DNA of 64,000 bases from CALMBW01 sp963779645 (GTDB lineage: Bacteria > Actinomycetota > CADDZG01 > WHSQ01), in contig CAVZYX010000005.1 of assembly GCA_963779645.1 (NCBI GenBank), forward strand, positions 2,046,001-2,110,000. Direction: 5' to 3'. The position numbers and the translations under genes are program-made. This document shows positions 16,465 through 24,614 of the stretch, piece after piece. The notes beneath the pieces were generated by a model. It ran no database searches, was not told where the DNA came from, and saw only the letters and a list, made by a program, of their open reading frames with translations. Numbering within the stretch: position 1 is the first letter of the stretch; every line of letters begins with the position of its first letter.

Positions 16465-17079
16465 TCATTCGCTGTCCCCTGTAAGTGTGGGCGCTGACCG
16501 GAGCGCTTGTCGAGCGTAAAGACCGGCTGCAACCCAGTACAAGACGGCTCCCATGATGGTGAAAGACATACCCAGTATGTCCGCCACATCCTGAAGGGGG
16601 AAGGTCGTTTCCGACCACGCCAGCAATGTCAGGCCGAACAACAGTGCTGCTGTCGCCGTCTTCCCGGTGAAGTTCACAGCGATCCTTGGGAATCCCCTTC
16701 GCTCGAGTATCGGGAACACCGCCAGGATCAAGACGTCTCTAGCGATGATCGCTGCCGCCAATCCCCATGGCAGAACGTCCGACACCACCAGCGCCACCGC
16801 TAGGGCGACTATGAAGACCCGGTCGGCCAGCGGGTCGAGCAGCTTCCCCAGCTCGGATACCTGGTTGAAGCGCCGCGCTATCCACCCATCGAAGAAGTCC
16901 GTCCAGGCTCCCGCCCCATACAGGATCACCGCCGCCTCAGTGCGGTCTGATGTGAAGAGCCATATGAAGACGGGCACCGACGCCAGCCGGATCAGGGAGA
17001 GAACATTCGGGACCGTCAGCCAGCCGCGCCCCACCTCGGACGTTGACCCAGACGGCTCGGCTCCTCCTAAGTGAGACAC
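16465..17079 (-). CDS. pgsA: CDP-alcohol phosphatidyltransferase (PgsA-type)
   Basis: A membrane protein of about 204 residues with several helices and the CDP-alcohol signature DFFDGWIARRFNQVSELGKLLDPLADR (metal-binding Asp residues in the pattern D(x2)DG(x2)AR(x8)G(x3)D(x3)D). It probably transfers a phosphatidyl group from CDP-diacylglycerol to glycerol-3-phosphate; inositol phosphate as acceptor cannot be excluded from sequence. Its place upstream of the garA/gcvH group mirrors Rv1822 (pgsA2). The N-terminal tail is hydrophilic. It lies 30 bp downstream of tRNA-Pro. Confidence 0.88.
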   Translation of the reverse strand: MSHLGGAEPSGSTSEVGRGWLTVPNVLSLIRLASVPVFIWLFTSDRTEAAVILYGAGAWTDFFDGWIARRFNQVSELGKLLDPLADRVFIVALAVALVVSDVLPWGLAAAIIARDVLILAVFPILERRGFPRIAVNFTGKTATAALLFGLTLLAWSETTFPLQDVADILGMSFTIMGAVLYWVAAGLYARQALRSAPTLTGDSE

Positions 17080-17109
17080 CCCCCGGTGTTCCTCGACTCG
17101 GCATCTTCG

Positions 17110-17184
17110 TCGGGACGGCGAGATTTGAACTCGCGGCCCCCGGTCCCCCAGACCGGTGCGCTAACCAAGCTGCGCCACGTCCCG
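17110..17184 (-). tRNA. tRNA-Pro (anticodon GGG)
   Basis: The minus strand folds into a cloverleaf: acceptor stem CGGGACG with CGTCCCG, D-arm AGCTTGGTTAGCGC, anticodon stem CCGGT/ACCGG with loop CTGGGGG (anticodon GGG), and T-arm with GAGTTCAAATCTC. The discriminator base is A and CCA is not encoded. Octamer array A4 lies 40-80 bp upstream. Confidence 0.95.
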
Positions 17185-17186
17185 TT

Positions 17187-17491
17187 CTGCCCGCATCATA
17201 GCGGCTCGCCGCCTCCGCCTCCTGTAGACGTAGCGACATGTAGACAAGGGAACAAAGCGACAAGTAGTCGAGGGCGGCGTCGGCGCGCAGGACTCCTTTG
17301 AATGACCGGGCGGCGCACCGCAGCCTCTCCGTCGCGGTCCTCAGAAGCGGCTCTTTCGCTAGCCCTTCCTCTTCTTCTCCGGTTCTGCTGCTCGCGGATC
17401 GAGCCGCTTCCTGCGGGAGGCTTCCTCCGAGGTTTCGGATGACGCCGCCCTAGTAGGGCCTTCGGTTAGAAGATACCACTAACCGTAAACC
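17187..17491. other. Intergenic region between tRNA-Pro and der
   Basis: No gene is supported here. It holds array A4 (17226-17265), GC-rich sequence without clear motifs, a small hairpin GCCCT/AGGGC around 17446-17460, and the inverted repeat CGGTTAG/CTAACCG (17463-17469 and 17479-17485) just after the der stop. The last could act as a weak terminator or barrier for der, but it lacks a T run on the minus strand. Confidence 0.55.
17226..17265 (-). repeat. Octamer array A4 upstream of tRNA-Pro
   Basis: Read on the minus strand the units are ACTTGTCG, CTTTGTTC, CCTTGTCT, ACATGTCG and CTACGTCT, unspaced, from 17265 down to 17226. It is the only array oriented opposite to the others, yet the period and the GT(C/T) core are the same. 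Confidence 0.68.
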
Positions 17492-18826
17492 TTAGGTTGA
17501 GCGTCGCTCTCGTTGGCGCACCTGGAGTCTCAGGGGCGAACCGAGGAATGGCTCGCGTTCGCGGAGGCGGTTCTCGAGGTAGCGGACGTAGGTCGGTTCC
17601 ATGGGGCCGGTCGCGAAGAGGATGACGGTCGGTGGGGCTACCGAGGCTTGGACCGCGTAGAGAACCTTGATCGCTCGCCCTCCGGTGCGGGGGTGCGGTC
17701 TTTCGGCTTGGGCGTCGCGGATCACCTGGTTGACCTCGGAGGTGGCCAGTCTCGTGCGGTGGGCTTCAACCCCTTGAAGGACGGCAGGCCAGAGCTTGTC
17801 GACTCCCCTGCCGGTTAGGGCCGAGACGCGTGCCCACGCGGCCCAAGGGACGAAGCGGAGTTGTTCGGCCACGTCACGGTCGAAACGATCGCGGTCGGGG
17901 CCTTGGGTGGGAACCAGGTCCCATTTGTTCAAAGCGACTACGCAGGCGCGGCCGCCGGACACGATCTCGGCCGCTATCCGCTGGTCGTGACCCGTCATGC
18001 CCTCGCCCGCGTCGACGACCAGCACGGCCAGGTCGACCCTTCGAAGGGTGCCTCTCGAGCGAAGAAGGCTGAAGTACTCGATGGGGTCTTTGACCTGCAC
18101 CTCTCGGCGCATGCCTGCGGTGTCCACGATCCGGATGATGCGGTTATCGGGCAGCGTCAGGAGCGAATCGATCGGATCCCTTGTGGTGCCGGGAGCGTCG
18201 TGAACGATCGATCGCTCCTGCCTCAAGAGCTTGTTCAGTAGCGAGGACTTCCCCACGTTCGGCCTCCCTACGAGGGCTATCGAGGCCCACGCCGGGTCGG
18301 TTGCCGTCCCGTGTTCGGGGAGGAGTTCGACTATCCGCGACAGAAGATCGCCCGTCCTTAGGCCGTGCAGGGCCGAGACGGGATGGGGTTCACCGAGGCC
18401 GAAGGAGTGGAAGTCGCTCGCCGCCAGGACGTCGGCGGGGTCGTCCACCTTGTTGACCACGAGGAGGACGGGGGTTGGCGAACGCCTCAGCTTCTGAGCC
18501 ACCTCGAGGTCGTCCTGGGTCGGGCCCGTCGTTCCATCGACCACGAGGATCACCAGATCTGCGGCCTCCATCGCCACCTGAGCTTGCTCTGCTATGCGAG
18601 CGTCGAGACCTGTGGCTCCCGGCTCGAGTCCACCGGTGTCGATGACTTCGAAGCGTCGCCCGGCCCAGTCGGCTTCGAAAGCGCGGCGGTCCCGGGTGAC
18701 GCCCGGTGTCTCCTGCACGATCGCCTCCCGGCGTCCCAGGATCCGGTTGACCAGCGAGGACTTCCCGACATTGGGTCGGCCGACTATGGCTACTACCGGC
18801 AGCCCCACCGCGGTCTCAAGCGACAT
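17492..18826 (-). CDS. der: Ribosome-assembly GTPase Der (EngA)
   Basis: Two tandem Era-like GTPase domains are visible: P-loops GRPNVGKSSLVN and GRPNVGKSSLLN, switch motifs DTGG and DTAG, and NKVD and NKWD specificity motifs. A C-terminal KH-like domain follows (RTGGRAIKVLYAVQ). The length of 444 residues is normal. Der acts in 50S subunit maturation. The start overlaps the end of cmk by 11 bp; the cmk-der pair is conserved in actinobacteria (Rv1712-Rv1713). Confidence 0.97.
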   Translation of the reverse strand: MSLETAVGLPVVAIVGRPNVGKSSLVNRILGRREAIVQETPGVTRDRRAFEADWAGRRFEVIDTGGLEPGATGLDARIAEQAQVAMEAADLVILVVDGTTGPTQDDLEVAQKLRRSPTPVLLVVNKVDDPADVLAASDFHSFGLGEPHPVSALHGLRTGDLLSRIVELLPEHGTATDPAWASIALVGRPNVGKSSLLNKLLRQERSIVHDAPGTTRDPIDSLLTLPDNRIIRIVDTAGMRREVQVKDPIEYFSLLRSRGTLRRVDLAVLVVDAGEGMTGHDQRIAAEIVSGGRACVVALNKWDLVPTQGPDRDRFDRDVAEQLRFVPWAAWARVSALTGRGVDKLWPAVLQGVEAHRTRLATSEVNQVIRDAQAERPHPRTGGRAIKVLYAVQASVAPPTVILFATGPMEPTYVRYLENRLREREPFLGSPLRLQVRQRERRST

Positions 18827-19466
18827 CGGACGCCCTCCTGGCGTGGGCGACGATCTCGTCGACTATGTCTTCGATCGACCGGCCCGTGGTGTCGACCTCG
18901 ATGGCATCGGCGGTCTTGACCAGCGGTGAGGTGTCTCGCTCCGAATCTCTGTTGTCCCGGGCGGCGATAGATGCCTCGATCCTCGCTAAAGACGCTGGGT
19001 CCTCGTCGCCAAGCTCCTTCCAGCGGCGCGTGGCTCTCTCGGCCAAAGACGCCGTGAGGAAGATCTTGAGTTCTGCGTCGGGGACGACCGCCGAGCCGAT
19101 ATCGCGGCCCTCCATCACGACCCCCGAAGCGGCGGCCGCTCGCTGCTGGGCCACCATCGACTTCCTCACCTCGGGATCGGCAGCCACTATGGACACCGCA
19201 GCCGTGACGTCGGGGTCTCGGATCCTGTCCGTGACGTCTTTGCCGTTCAAGAAGATCTGCGACCCTCTCGCCTCGATGGAAAGTTCACCGGCGAGACCCC
19301 CGACCGAATGGCGATCGTTCACTTCGAGGCCGGCCTCCAGAACCGCAAGGGCAACGGCCCTGTACATCGCGCCGGTGTCCAGATAGTCGAGGCCAAGGGC
19401 CTCTGCCACCAGCCTGGCGACCGTGCTCTTACCGGCACCCGCCGGCCCATCTATAGCGACGATCAC
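18816..19466 (-). CDS. cmk: Cytidylate kinase
   Basis: The P-loop is AIDGPAGAGKSTVARLVAEALGL, followed by YLDTGAMYRA, then VVMEGRDIGSAVVPDAELKIFLTAS and the lid ERATRRWKEL. These are characteristic of bacterial CMP/dCMP kinases, which phosphorylate CMP with ATP. I use the GTG at 19464-19466, overlapping the aroA TGA (GTGA), instead of the longer frame inside aroA. About 216 residues, as usual. Confidence 0.96.
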   Translation of the reverse strand: MIVAIDGPAGAGKSTVARLVAEALGLDYLDTGAMYRAVALAVLEAGLEVNDRHSVGGLAGELSIEARGSQIFLNGKDVTDRIRDPDVTAAVSIVAADPEVRKSMVAQQRAAAASGVVMEGRDIGSAVVPDAELKIFLTASLAERATRRWKELGDEDPASLARIEASIAARDNRDSERDTSPLVKTADAIEVDTTGRSIEDIVDEIVAHARRASDVA

Positions 19467-20746
19467 CGGGCACTCCTTGCCTGATCCAGAAGTTCGAGGA
19501 ACTCGGGGAAGGACGTGTTCGTGCACTGCCAACCCTTAACCGTCACTTTAGACCTGGCCACCAGGCCACCAACGGCGAACGAGAGGGCGATGCGGTGATC
19601 GTCGAGTGAATCGACCGTTCCCCCGTCCAGGACCGACGGCCCCTCGATCACAAGGCCATCGGGCTGGGGTTCGACCCGTGCCCCCAAGGTACGGAGTCCG
19701 TCGGCGAGGGCCGCGATCCGATCAGATTCCTTGACCTTGAGCTCGGCAGCGTCGGCGATCACGGTCGTTCCCTCTGCCTGGCTTGCAACCACTGCCAGCA
19801 GAGGCAATTCGTCGATCGTGCGAGGGATCAGTTCGGTTCCCGAGATGGTCGTGCCGGTCAGAGGTGAGTGTTTGGCCACCACGGTGCCAACGGGTTCGCC
19901 CAGGCTCTCTCCGGTCACGGTCCACGTCAGGTTCGCACCCATCGAGCGCAGAACCTCGAGTCCCCCCGTCCGGGTCGGGTTGAGGCCTAAACCTTCGATC
20001 GAGAGTTCCGAGCCGGGCACCAGCAGTGCTGCGGCGATCAGATACAGAGCCGATGAAAGGTCGCCGGGGACCCGGAGCTCGAATGCGGGAGGTGCCCAGG
20101 GGCCGACCAAGCTGCATGACCGCTCGACCACCGTGACCGGTGCCCCCAAGGCGCCGATCATGCGCTCCGTGTGGTCCCGGCTGGGTCCCGGCTCGGTCAC
20201 CGACGTGGTCCCTTCGGCTCCCATCGCGGCCAGAAGGAGCGCGGTCTTGATCTGAGCGCTTGCCACGGGCAACTCTTTGTCGATACCGCTCAGCGAGCCG
20301 CCCCTCACAACGACGGGCGGAAGATTGCCGTGATCCCGGGCCTCGATGACGGCCCCCATCTCCCTCAGCGGCGCCACCACCCGAAGCATCGGGCGCCTCC
20401 GCAGCGAGGTATCCCCCGTCAGGACGCTCATGCCCTCGGTCCGGGCGCAAACGCCTAGCAACGTGCGCAGCGTGGTTCCCGAGTTCCCGGCATCCAACAC
20501 GCTCGTGGGCTCTCGCAGACCGCGGCCGACGACCGTTGCGGCCGAGCTCCGTACAGCAACAGCTGCCCCCAGGGCCTCGAGACAGGAGGCTGTGGCGGCA
20601 ACGTCGGCCCCGGTGTTCAGGCCGGTGACCTCGGAGGTGCCCTCCGCCAAAGAGGCCAGGATCAGGGCGCGATGAGAGATCGACTTGTCACCGGGAACCT
20701 CCAATGCCCCACGCAGGGGGGCGGGCCCCTTCTCTCTCAAGCGCAT
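19463..20746 (-). CDS. aroA: 3-phosphoshikimate 1-carboxyvinyltransferase (EPSP synthase)
   Basis: Shikimate-pathway enzyme of about 427 residues. Motifs include LEVPGDKSISHRALILASL, LDAGNSGTTLRTLLG, TGDTSLRRRPM and KVKESDRIAAL. I start at the ATG at 20744-20746, preceded by AAGGGA. The open frame continues upstream, but only through array A5 and antiphase to tyrA. It is followed by cmk with a 4-bp overlap and preceded by tyrA, giving an aromatic amino-acid cluster (aroH, tyrA, aroA). Confidence 0.96.
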   Translation of the reverse strand: MRLREKGPAPLRGALEVPGDKSISHRALILASLAEGTSEVTGLNTGADVAATASCLEALGAAVAVRSSAATVVGRGLREPTSVLDAGNSGTTLRTLLGVCARTEGMSVLTGDTSLRRRPMLRVVAPLREMGAVIEARDHGNLPPVVVRGGSLSGIDKELPVASAQIKTALLLAAMGAEGTTSVTEPGPSRDHTERMIGALGAPVTVVERSCSLVGPWAPPAFELRVPGDLSSALYLIAAALLVPGSELSIEGLGLNPTRTGGLEVLRSMGANLTWTVTGESLGEPVGTVVAKHSPLTGTTISGTELIPRTIDELPLLAVVASQAEGTTVIADAAELKVKESDRIAALADGLRTLGARVEPQPDGLVIEGPSVLDGGTVDSLDDHRIALSFAVGGLVARSKVTVKGWQCTNTSFPEFLELLDQARSAR

Positions 20747-20748
20747 CG

Positions 20749-20788
20749 ATCTGTTCCCTTGTCTACAAATCCATAAGTCGTCATAGTT
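20749..20788 (+). repeat. Octamer array A5 between tyrA and aroA
   Basis: Five unspaced units, ATCTGTTC, CCTTGTCT, ACAAATCC, ATAAGTCG and TCATAGTT, fill almost exactly the gap between the aroA start and the tyrA stop. They include TTGTCTACAAAT, one base different from the palindrome at parA and scpA. Confidence 0.68.
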
Positions 20789-21878
20789 ATTCCGGAACCC
20801 CTTGATCCACGTGATAGCCCAGCTCTTCCAGCCGGGCAGAGAGGTCGGCGGCAGCCGAGCGTCCGGCGACCACGAGCTCGAGGCGCCCCCTCCCCCCTTC
20901 GGTGGAGTGGAAGATCTGGATGTCCTCGATGTTCGCACCGAGCTCGCCCGCCGCGGTCGTTACTTCGGCGAGCACCCCCGGTCTGTCGGGGATCAACATC
21001 ATGAGGGCTACCGGTTCACCTGTGTACGCGGCCTTGGCGAAGAGCTCCAGCCGGGCGGAACGCGCCCGCCCGAGGAAGCCCTCGAGCTCCTCCCAGCGCT
21101 GGTCCGTGACCATCTTCGCCACGCCATCGAGGGTTGACCCCAGGGACTCCAAACCTTCGAGTACAGCTTCACGGTTAGCACGTATCACCCCCAGCCACAT
21201 CCCCGGGTCGCTGGCCGCGATACGGGTGACGTCCCGAAAGCCGTTGGCGGCAAGGCCAAGGAGCGCCTCTTGATCCGTCCATGACGCAGCCATGTCGACG
21301 ACGGCACTGGCCAGTAGCTGCGGAACGTGGCTAAGCCGGGCGATCAACGAGTCATGGACCTCGGGAGCTAGGGCGACCACCTTGGCCCCGACCGATGTGA
21401 CGAGGGCCGCGACCTCTCGATAGGCCGAGGACGAGGTGGCGTCCGTCGGGGTCAGGATCCACCAGGCGTCCTCGAAGAGCTCTGCCGTCGCTGCCTCGAT
21501 CCCGTGACGCTCGGATCCGGCCATCGGGTGGCCGCCGACGAAGCGCCCTCCGATCACGGCCTCACCGGCCGCCACCACGCCTGCTTTGGAACTCCCGACG
21601 TCCGTGACCACCGCGTCTGGGCCGAGATGCCCGGCTACCGCATCGAGCATCTCGGGGATGCGGTCGACGTGCATCGCCAACACCACGAGGTCCGCCCCTG
21701 CGACGCACTTCGAGGGGTCGTCGGCGACCTCGCCGACCGCCCCTCGGGTAAGAGCCACGGACGCCGCGGTCCGGTCCGGGTCGTAGCCGACAACTGATAG
21801 GTCGGGCTGCGTGTGGTTGAGTTTGAGTCCGAGGGATCCACCGATCAGGCCCATCCCCAGGATGGCCACCTTCTGCAT
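20787..21878 (-). CDS. tyrA: Prephenate dehydrogenase with C-terminal ACT domain
   Basis: The N-terminal Rossmann motif is VAILGMGLIGGSLGLKL, followed by GSSKAGVV and the conserved VGGHPMAGSERHGIEAA of the TyrA family. The helical C-terminal core has LSHVPQLLASAV and AANGFRDVTRIAASDPGMW. An ACT domain (about 285-360: EPVALMMLIPDRPGVLAEVTTAAG) probably gives feedback control by an aromatic amino acid. It oxidises prephenate to 4-hydroxyphenylpyruvate with NAD(P). It starts 24 bp after aroH with AAAGG upstream. Confidence 0.94.
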   Translation of the reverse strand: MQKVAILGMGLIGGSLGLKLNHTQPDLSVVGYDPDRTAASVALTRGAVGEVADDPSKCVAGADLVVLAMHVDRIPEMLDAVAGHLGPDAVVTDVGSSKAGVVAAGEAVIGGRFVGGHPMAGSERHGIEAATAELFEDAWWILTPTDATSSSAYREVAALVTSVGAKVVALAPEVHDSLIARLSHVPQLLASAVVDMAASWTDQEALLGLAANGFRDVTRIAASDPGMWLGVIRANREAVLEGLESLGSTLDGVAKMVTDQRWEELEGFLGRARSARLELFAKAAYTGEPVALMMLIPDRPGVLAEVTTAAGELGANIEDIQIFHSTEGGRGRLELVVAGRSAAADLSARLEELGYHVDQGVPE

Positions 21879-21902
21879 AAGTCTAAGCCTTTACTTGACG
21901 GT

Positions 21903-22271
21903 TCATTCAGGCAGGTCCGTGCGGAGCTGGCGAGCCTCCCGCAGATAGACATGCCGGAGGTCGCTCAGCGCACGGTCACTGTAGACGTGGATGAGCACCC
22001 TGATGCAGCGGGGAACGGCCCCCGGGACCGCCATCTCCTGGGAACAGAGGAGCGGTATGTCCGAGATCCCTATCGCCCGCGCGGCAGCCGCTGGAAATTC
22101 GGCGTTCAAGTCCTCAGTGGCCGTCAGGATCATGCTGACCAGATCCTCGTGCTCCACGCCGTTGCGCTCGAGGACCGCTTCCAGCAGTTCGCCAGTCGCG
22201 CTGATGATCTCCTCGGCGCTGTTCGAAGAGCACGTGGTGGCCCCTCTAAGGGCGCGCAAACGGGTAGACAT
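21903..22271 (-). CDS. aroH: Chorismate mutase, AroH type
   Basis: 122 residues with the AroH trimer pattern: TRLRALRGATTCSSNSAEEIISATGELLEAVLERN, then LVSMILTATEDLNAEFPAAAAR, then PLLCSQEMAVPGAVPRCIRVLIHV. It converts chorismate to prephenate, the substrate of the next gene (tyrA). Its ATG (22269-22271) is the centre of a perfect palindrome GTAGACATGTCTAC that belongs to array A6, so a protein on that array would cover the start. No ribosome site is visible. Confidence 0.95.
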   Translation of the reverse strand: MSTRLRALRGATTCSSNSAEEIISATGELLEAVLERNGVEHEDLVSMILTATEDLNAEFPAAAARAIGISDIPLLCSQEMAVPGAVPRCIRVLIHVYSDRALSDLRHVYLREARQLRTDLPE

Positions 22272-22324
22272 GTCTACTTATCCTCTTCTCAGAATTATCG
22301 ACATGTGTATTTGTCATCCGGTCT
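22268..22324 (+). repeat. Octamer array A6 at the aroH start
   Basis: Units ACATGTCT, ACTTATCC and TCTTCTCA, one extra base, then AATTATCG, ACATGTGT, ATTTGTCA and TCCGGTCT. The perfect 14-bp palindrome GTAGACATGTCTAC (22264-22277) straddles its first unit and the aroH ATG. Confidence 0.7.
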
Positions 22325-22370
22325 GTGAAGGCTTCGAACCCCTACCGACCAGCCATAACCCCGGATGTAG

Positions 22371-22434
22371 ATCTGTCTATACGTCACCTGGTCTACCTAT
22401 CTCTAAGGTGATTTATCTACTTGTTTACAGACCC
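22371..22434 (+). repeat. Octamer array A7 between rluB and aroH
   Basis: Eight perfectly phased units over 64 bp: ATCTGTCT, ATACGTCA, CCTGGTCT, ACCTATCT, CTAAGGTG, ATTTATCT, ACTTGTTT and ACAGACCC. The right end covers the rluB stop codon (22425-22427). With A6 it gives a nearly continuous repeat zone of about 170 bp upstream of aroH. Confidence 0.75.
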
Positions 22435-23135
22435 GACGCCCGGTACAACTCGCGCACCTCGGCGGGCGAGAGCTTCCGGTAGCTGCCGGGCTTCAAGCGC
22501 CCCAGCTGCAACGGTCCGATCGAGAGCCTAACGAGCCTACGGACCGGGTGGCCCACGGCTTCGGTCATCCGCCGTACCTGGCGATTCCGGCCCTCGGTGA
22601 TCGTTATCTCCAGCAGGGAGCCCCCGGGGACCCTCTCTACCAGAGCTACCCGAGCGGGCTTGGTAAGCCCATCCTCGAGCTCCACGCCCCGAGCCAGCTC
22701 TCTGAGCACCTTCTCGGACACCGAACCCTGAACTTCAGCTAGATAGGTCTTGGGGACCTCGTACCGGGGGTGGGTAAGGCGATTGGTCAGTTCCCCATCG
22801 TTGGTGAGGATCAAGGCCCCCTCGGTTTCGAAGTCGAGCCGTCCTATGGGCCACACCCGGGCGGCAACATCCACTACGTCGAGCACGGTGGGTCGTCCTT
22901 CGGGGTCCGAAGCGGTCGCAACGACGCCTGCCTGCTTGTTCATCAGGTAGTGGATGAGATCGGCTTGCAGCGGAACCTTAGAACCATCAACTTCAACTAT
23001 ATCCTTAGATGGATCGACGCGGCGGCCGAGCTTGGCTCGCTCCCCGTTCACCCGGATGCGGCCGGCGGCGATCATCTCTTCTACGGCGCGACGCGACCCG
23101 ACCCCAGCTCTTGCTAGAACCTTCTGGAGACGTTC
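22425..23135 (-). CDS. rluB: Pseudouridine synthase RluB/RsuA family
   Basis: An N-terminal S4 RNA-binding domain (ERLQKVLARAGVGSRRAVEEMIAAGRIRVNG) leads to the RsuA/RluB catalytic domain with the active-site Asp in GRLDFETEGALILTNDG, then EVPKTYLAEVQG and TITEGRNRQVRRMTEAVGHPV. The first ATG (23073-23075) would cut the S4 domain in half, and the frame upstream to ERLQ (23133-23135) is clearly coding but has no ATG, GTG or TTG. A GAAGGAG lies just before. Either a rare start is used or an indel hides it, so the 5' end is approximate. It modifies 23S rRNA. The arrangement rluB, scpB, scpA matches Rv1711-Rv1709. Confidence 0.9.
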   Translation of the reverse strand, partial: ERLQKVLARAGVGSRRAVEEMIAAGRIRVNGERAKLGRRVDPSKDIVEVDGSKVPLQADLIHYLMNKQAGVVATASDPEGRPTVLDVVDVAARVWPIGRLDFETEGALILTNDGELTNRLTHPRYEVPKTYLAEVQGSVSEKVLRELARGVELEDGLTKPARVALVERVPGGSLLEITITEGRNRQVRRMTEAVGHPVRRLVRLSIGPLQLGRLKPGSYRKLSPAEVRELYRASGL

Positions 23136-23146
23136 TCCTTCGGTGC

Positions 23147-23713
23147 TTAGAGACCCGGAGATAGCTTTGCCTCCATGTCCTCGACCGCCTCGGCGTCGGG
23201 CATGAAGGAAGCGAGCGGCGGGAGGTCTTCGACGCTTCGCAAGCCGAGGTGCTCGAGGAACCCCTCACTGACCGTGAACAGCACCGCTGAGCCGGGTCCT
23301 TCGTCGTGTCCCGACTCGTTCAATAGACCCCTCAGGGACAGCGTCCTTACGACACCGTCGGAATCGATCCCCCTGATATCGGCTATCTGAGACCTGGATA
23401 TCGGGCCCTTGTAGGCCACGATAGCGAGAACCTCCAGGGCGGCCCCCGTGAGGCGGGCATAGACATGGCCCTTCACGAAGCGCTCCAGCCAGGGGGCGGC
23501 ATCCGGAGACGTGTACAAGCGCCACCCGCCGGCCACCTCGCGCAGCTCGAACCCGCGGTCGCCCGAGGAGTAATCCTCGGCTAGGGCTTGGAGCAGAGTC
23601 TCGACCTCACCTCGAGGCTTTTCCAGAACCTCACCGATCAGTCCGGCCGGCACCGGCTCGTCGGCCAGGAGCAGTATGGCTTCTACGATCTTGCGGTCGG
23701 TCACCTCGGTCAC
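23147..23713 (-). CDS. scpB: Segregation and condensation protein B
   Basis: 188 residues with two winged-helix domains: KIVEAILLLADEPVPAGLIGEVL at the N-terminus, and LTGAALEVLAIVAYKGPISRSQIADIRGIDSDGVVRTLSLRGLL, the family signature, in the centre. As a dimer it binds ScpA, which bridges the SMC heads, in the condensin complex that organises the chromosome. The start overlaps the scpA stop by 4 bp. smc itself is not in this window. Confidence 0.95.
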   Translation of the reverse strand: MTEVTDRKIVEAILLLADEPVPAGLIGEVLEKPRGEVETLLQALAEDYSSGDRGFELREVAGGWRLYTSPDAAPWLERFVKGHVYARLTGAALEVLAIVAYKGPISRSQIADIRGIDSDGVVRTLSLRGLLNESGHDEGPGSAVLFTVSEGFLEHLGLRSVEDLPPLASFMPDAEAVEDMEAKLSPGL

Positions 23714-24501
23714 GTCGCCTCCTCAGCCGCCAGTGTGTACTCCTCGACATCGGCAAGCACCTCTTCGATGTCGGTCTCCCCCGTCCACGATGCCACGATG
23801 TCCCCGAAACGGTCGTGCTGAGAGATCTCCACGGCCCCGGCTTTGTATAGCTCCAGTAGCCCTAGGAAACGCACCACCACGTCGATCCGGGCCGGGGATC
23901 CTTCGCACAGGGCTGCGAAGCCCACCGGCTCGCCGGCCCTCAAGAGCTCGAGCATCTCGAGTATGGCCTCCCGGACAGAAGCCCTGATCGGGCGAACGTG
24001 AGATATATCAAGTTGAGGTTGAGGCTTTGGCATCAGGGCCAGCGAGGCGGTCCGGACCAGTTCGGCGACCGTCACCTTGAGCATCAGATCGGGAACCAGG
24101 TGGGCGTAGGGCTCCTCCAGCGCCACAGAGCGCGGGTGCCACCGGCTGCCCTTCTCCAGGCCGACCTGCAGCCAGCTTCCCGCCTCCCGGAACGTGGCGC
24201 ACTCGACCAGGCGGGCCAGCAGTAGATCCCGCTCTTCGAGCAAGCGGGCGTCGAATATGTCATCGGGGTCCCGCGAGGGCAGCAGCCGGGCAGATTTGAG
24301 TTCTAACAGCGTGGCCGCGATCACCAGGAATCCGGTTGCGGTCTCGAGATCCAGGTCGTCGAGGCGTCCGAGATAGGTCACGAACTCGTCCGTGATGGTG
24401 GAGATGGAAACGTCGTAGATATCCACCCGCTGCTTGGTGATCAGGTGCAGCAGCAGGTCGATCGGCCCCTGGAAGACCTCGAGCTTCACCTCGTGGGGCA
24501 C
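23710..24501 (-). CDS. scpA: Segregation and condensation protein A (kleisin)
   Basis: The N-terminal kleisin motif is VKLEVFQGPIDLLLHLITKQRVDIYDVSISTITDEFV; an internal ATLLELKSARLL and a C-terminal winged helix (TVAELVRTASL to LLELYKAGAVEISQ) follow. It bridges the SMC heads and binds ScpB. I prefer the GTG at 24499-24501 because AGGAG sits six bases before it; the ATG two codons upstream touches the AGGAG directly. The promoter region contains array A8 with a palindrome identical to the one upstream of parA. Confidence 0.94.
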   Translation of the reverse strand: MPHEVKLEVFQGPIDLLLHLITKQRVDIYDVSISTITDEFVTYLGRLDDLDLETATGFLVIAATLLELKSARLLPSRDPDDIFDARLLEERDLLLARLVECATFREAGSWLQVGLEKGSRWHPRSVALEEPYAHLVPDLMLKVTVAELVRTASLALMPKPQPQLDISHVRPIRASVREAILEMLELLRAGEPVGFAALCEGSPARIDVVVRFLGLLELYKAGAVEISQHDRFGDIVASWTGETDIEEVLADVEEYTLAAEEAT

Positions 24502-24524
24502 GAACATCTCCTAGCTATAAATAT

Positions 24525-24556
24525 ATTTGTCGACAAATCTATTTGCACCTATCTGA
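24525..24556 (+). repeat. Octamer array A8 upstream of scpA
   Basis: Units ATTTGTCG, ACAAATCT, ATTTGCAC and CTATCTGA. The perfect 14-bp palindrome ATTTGTCGACAAAT lies at 24525-24538, about 25 bp upstream of the scpA start. The same 14 bp occur upstream of parA. Confidence 0.75.
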
Positions 24557-24614
24557 AGCCTCTCGCCTGGAGTTACCCAGCGTAATCTGCGCGCGCCTGA
24601 GGGGTTCGGCAATG

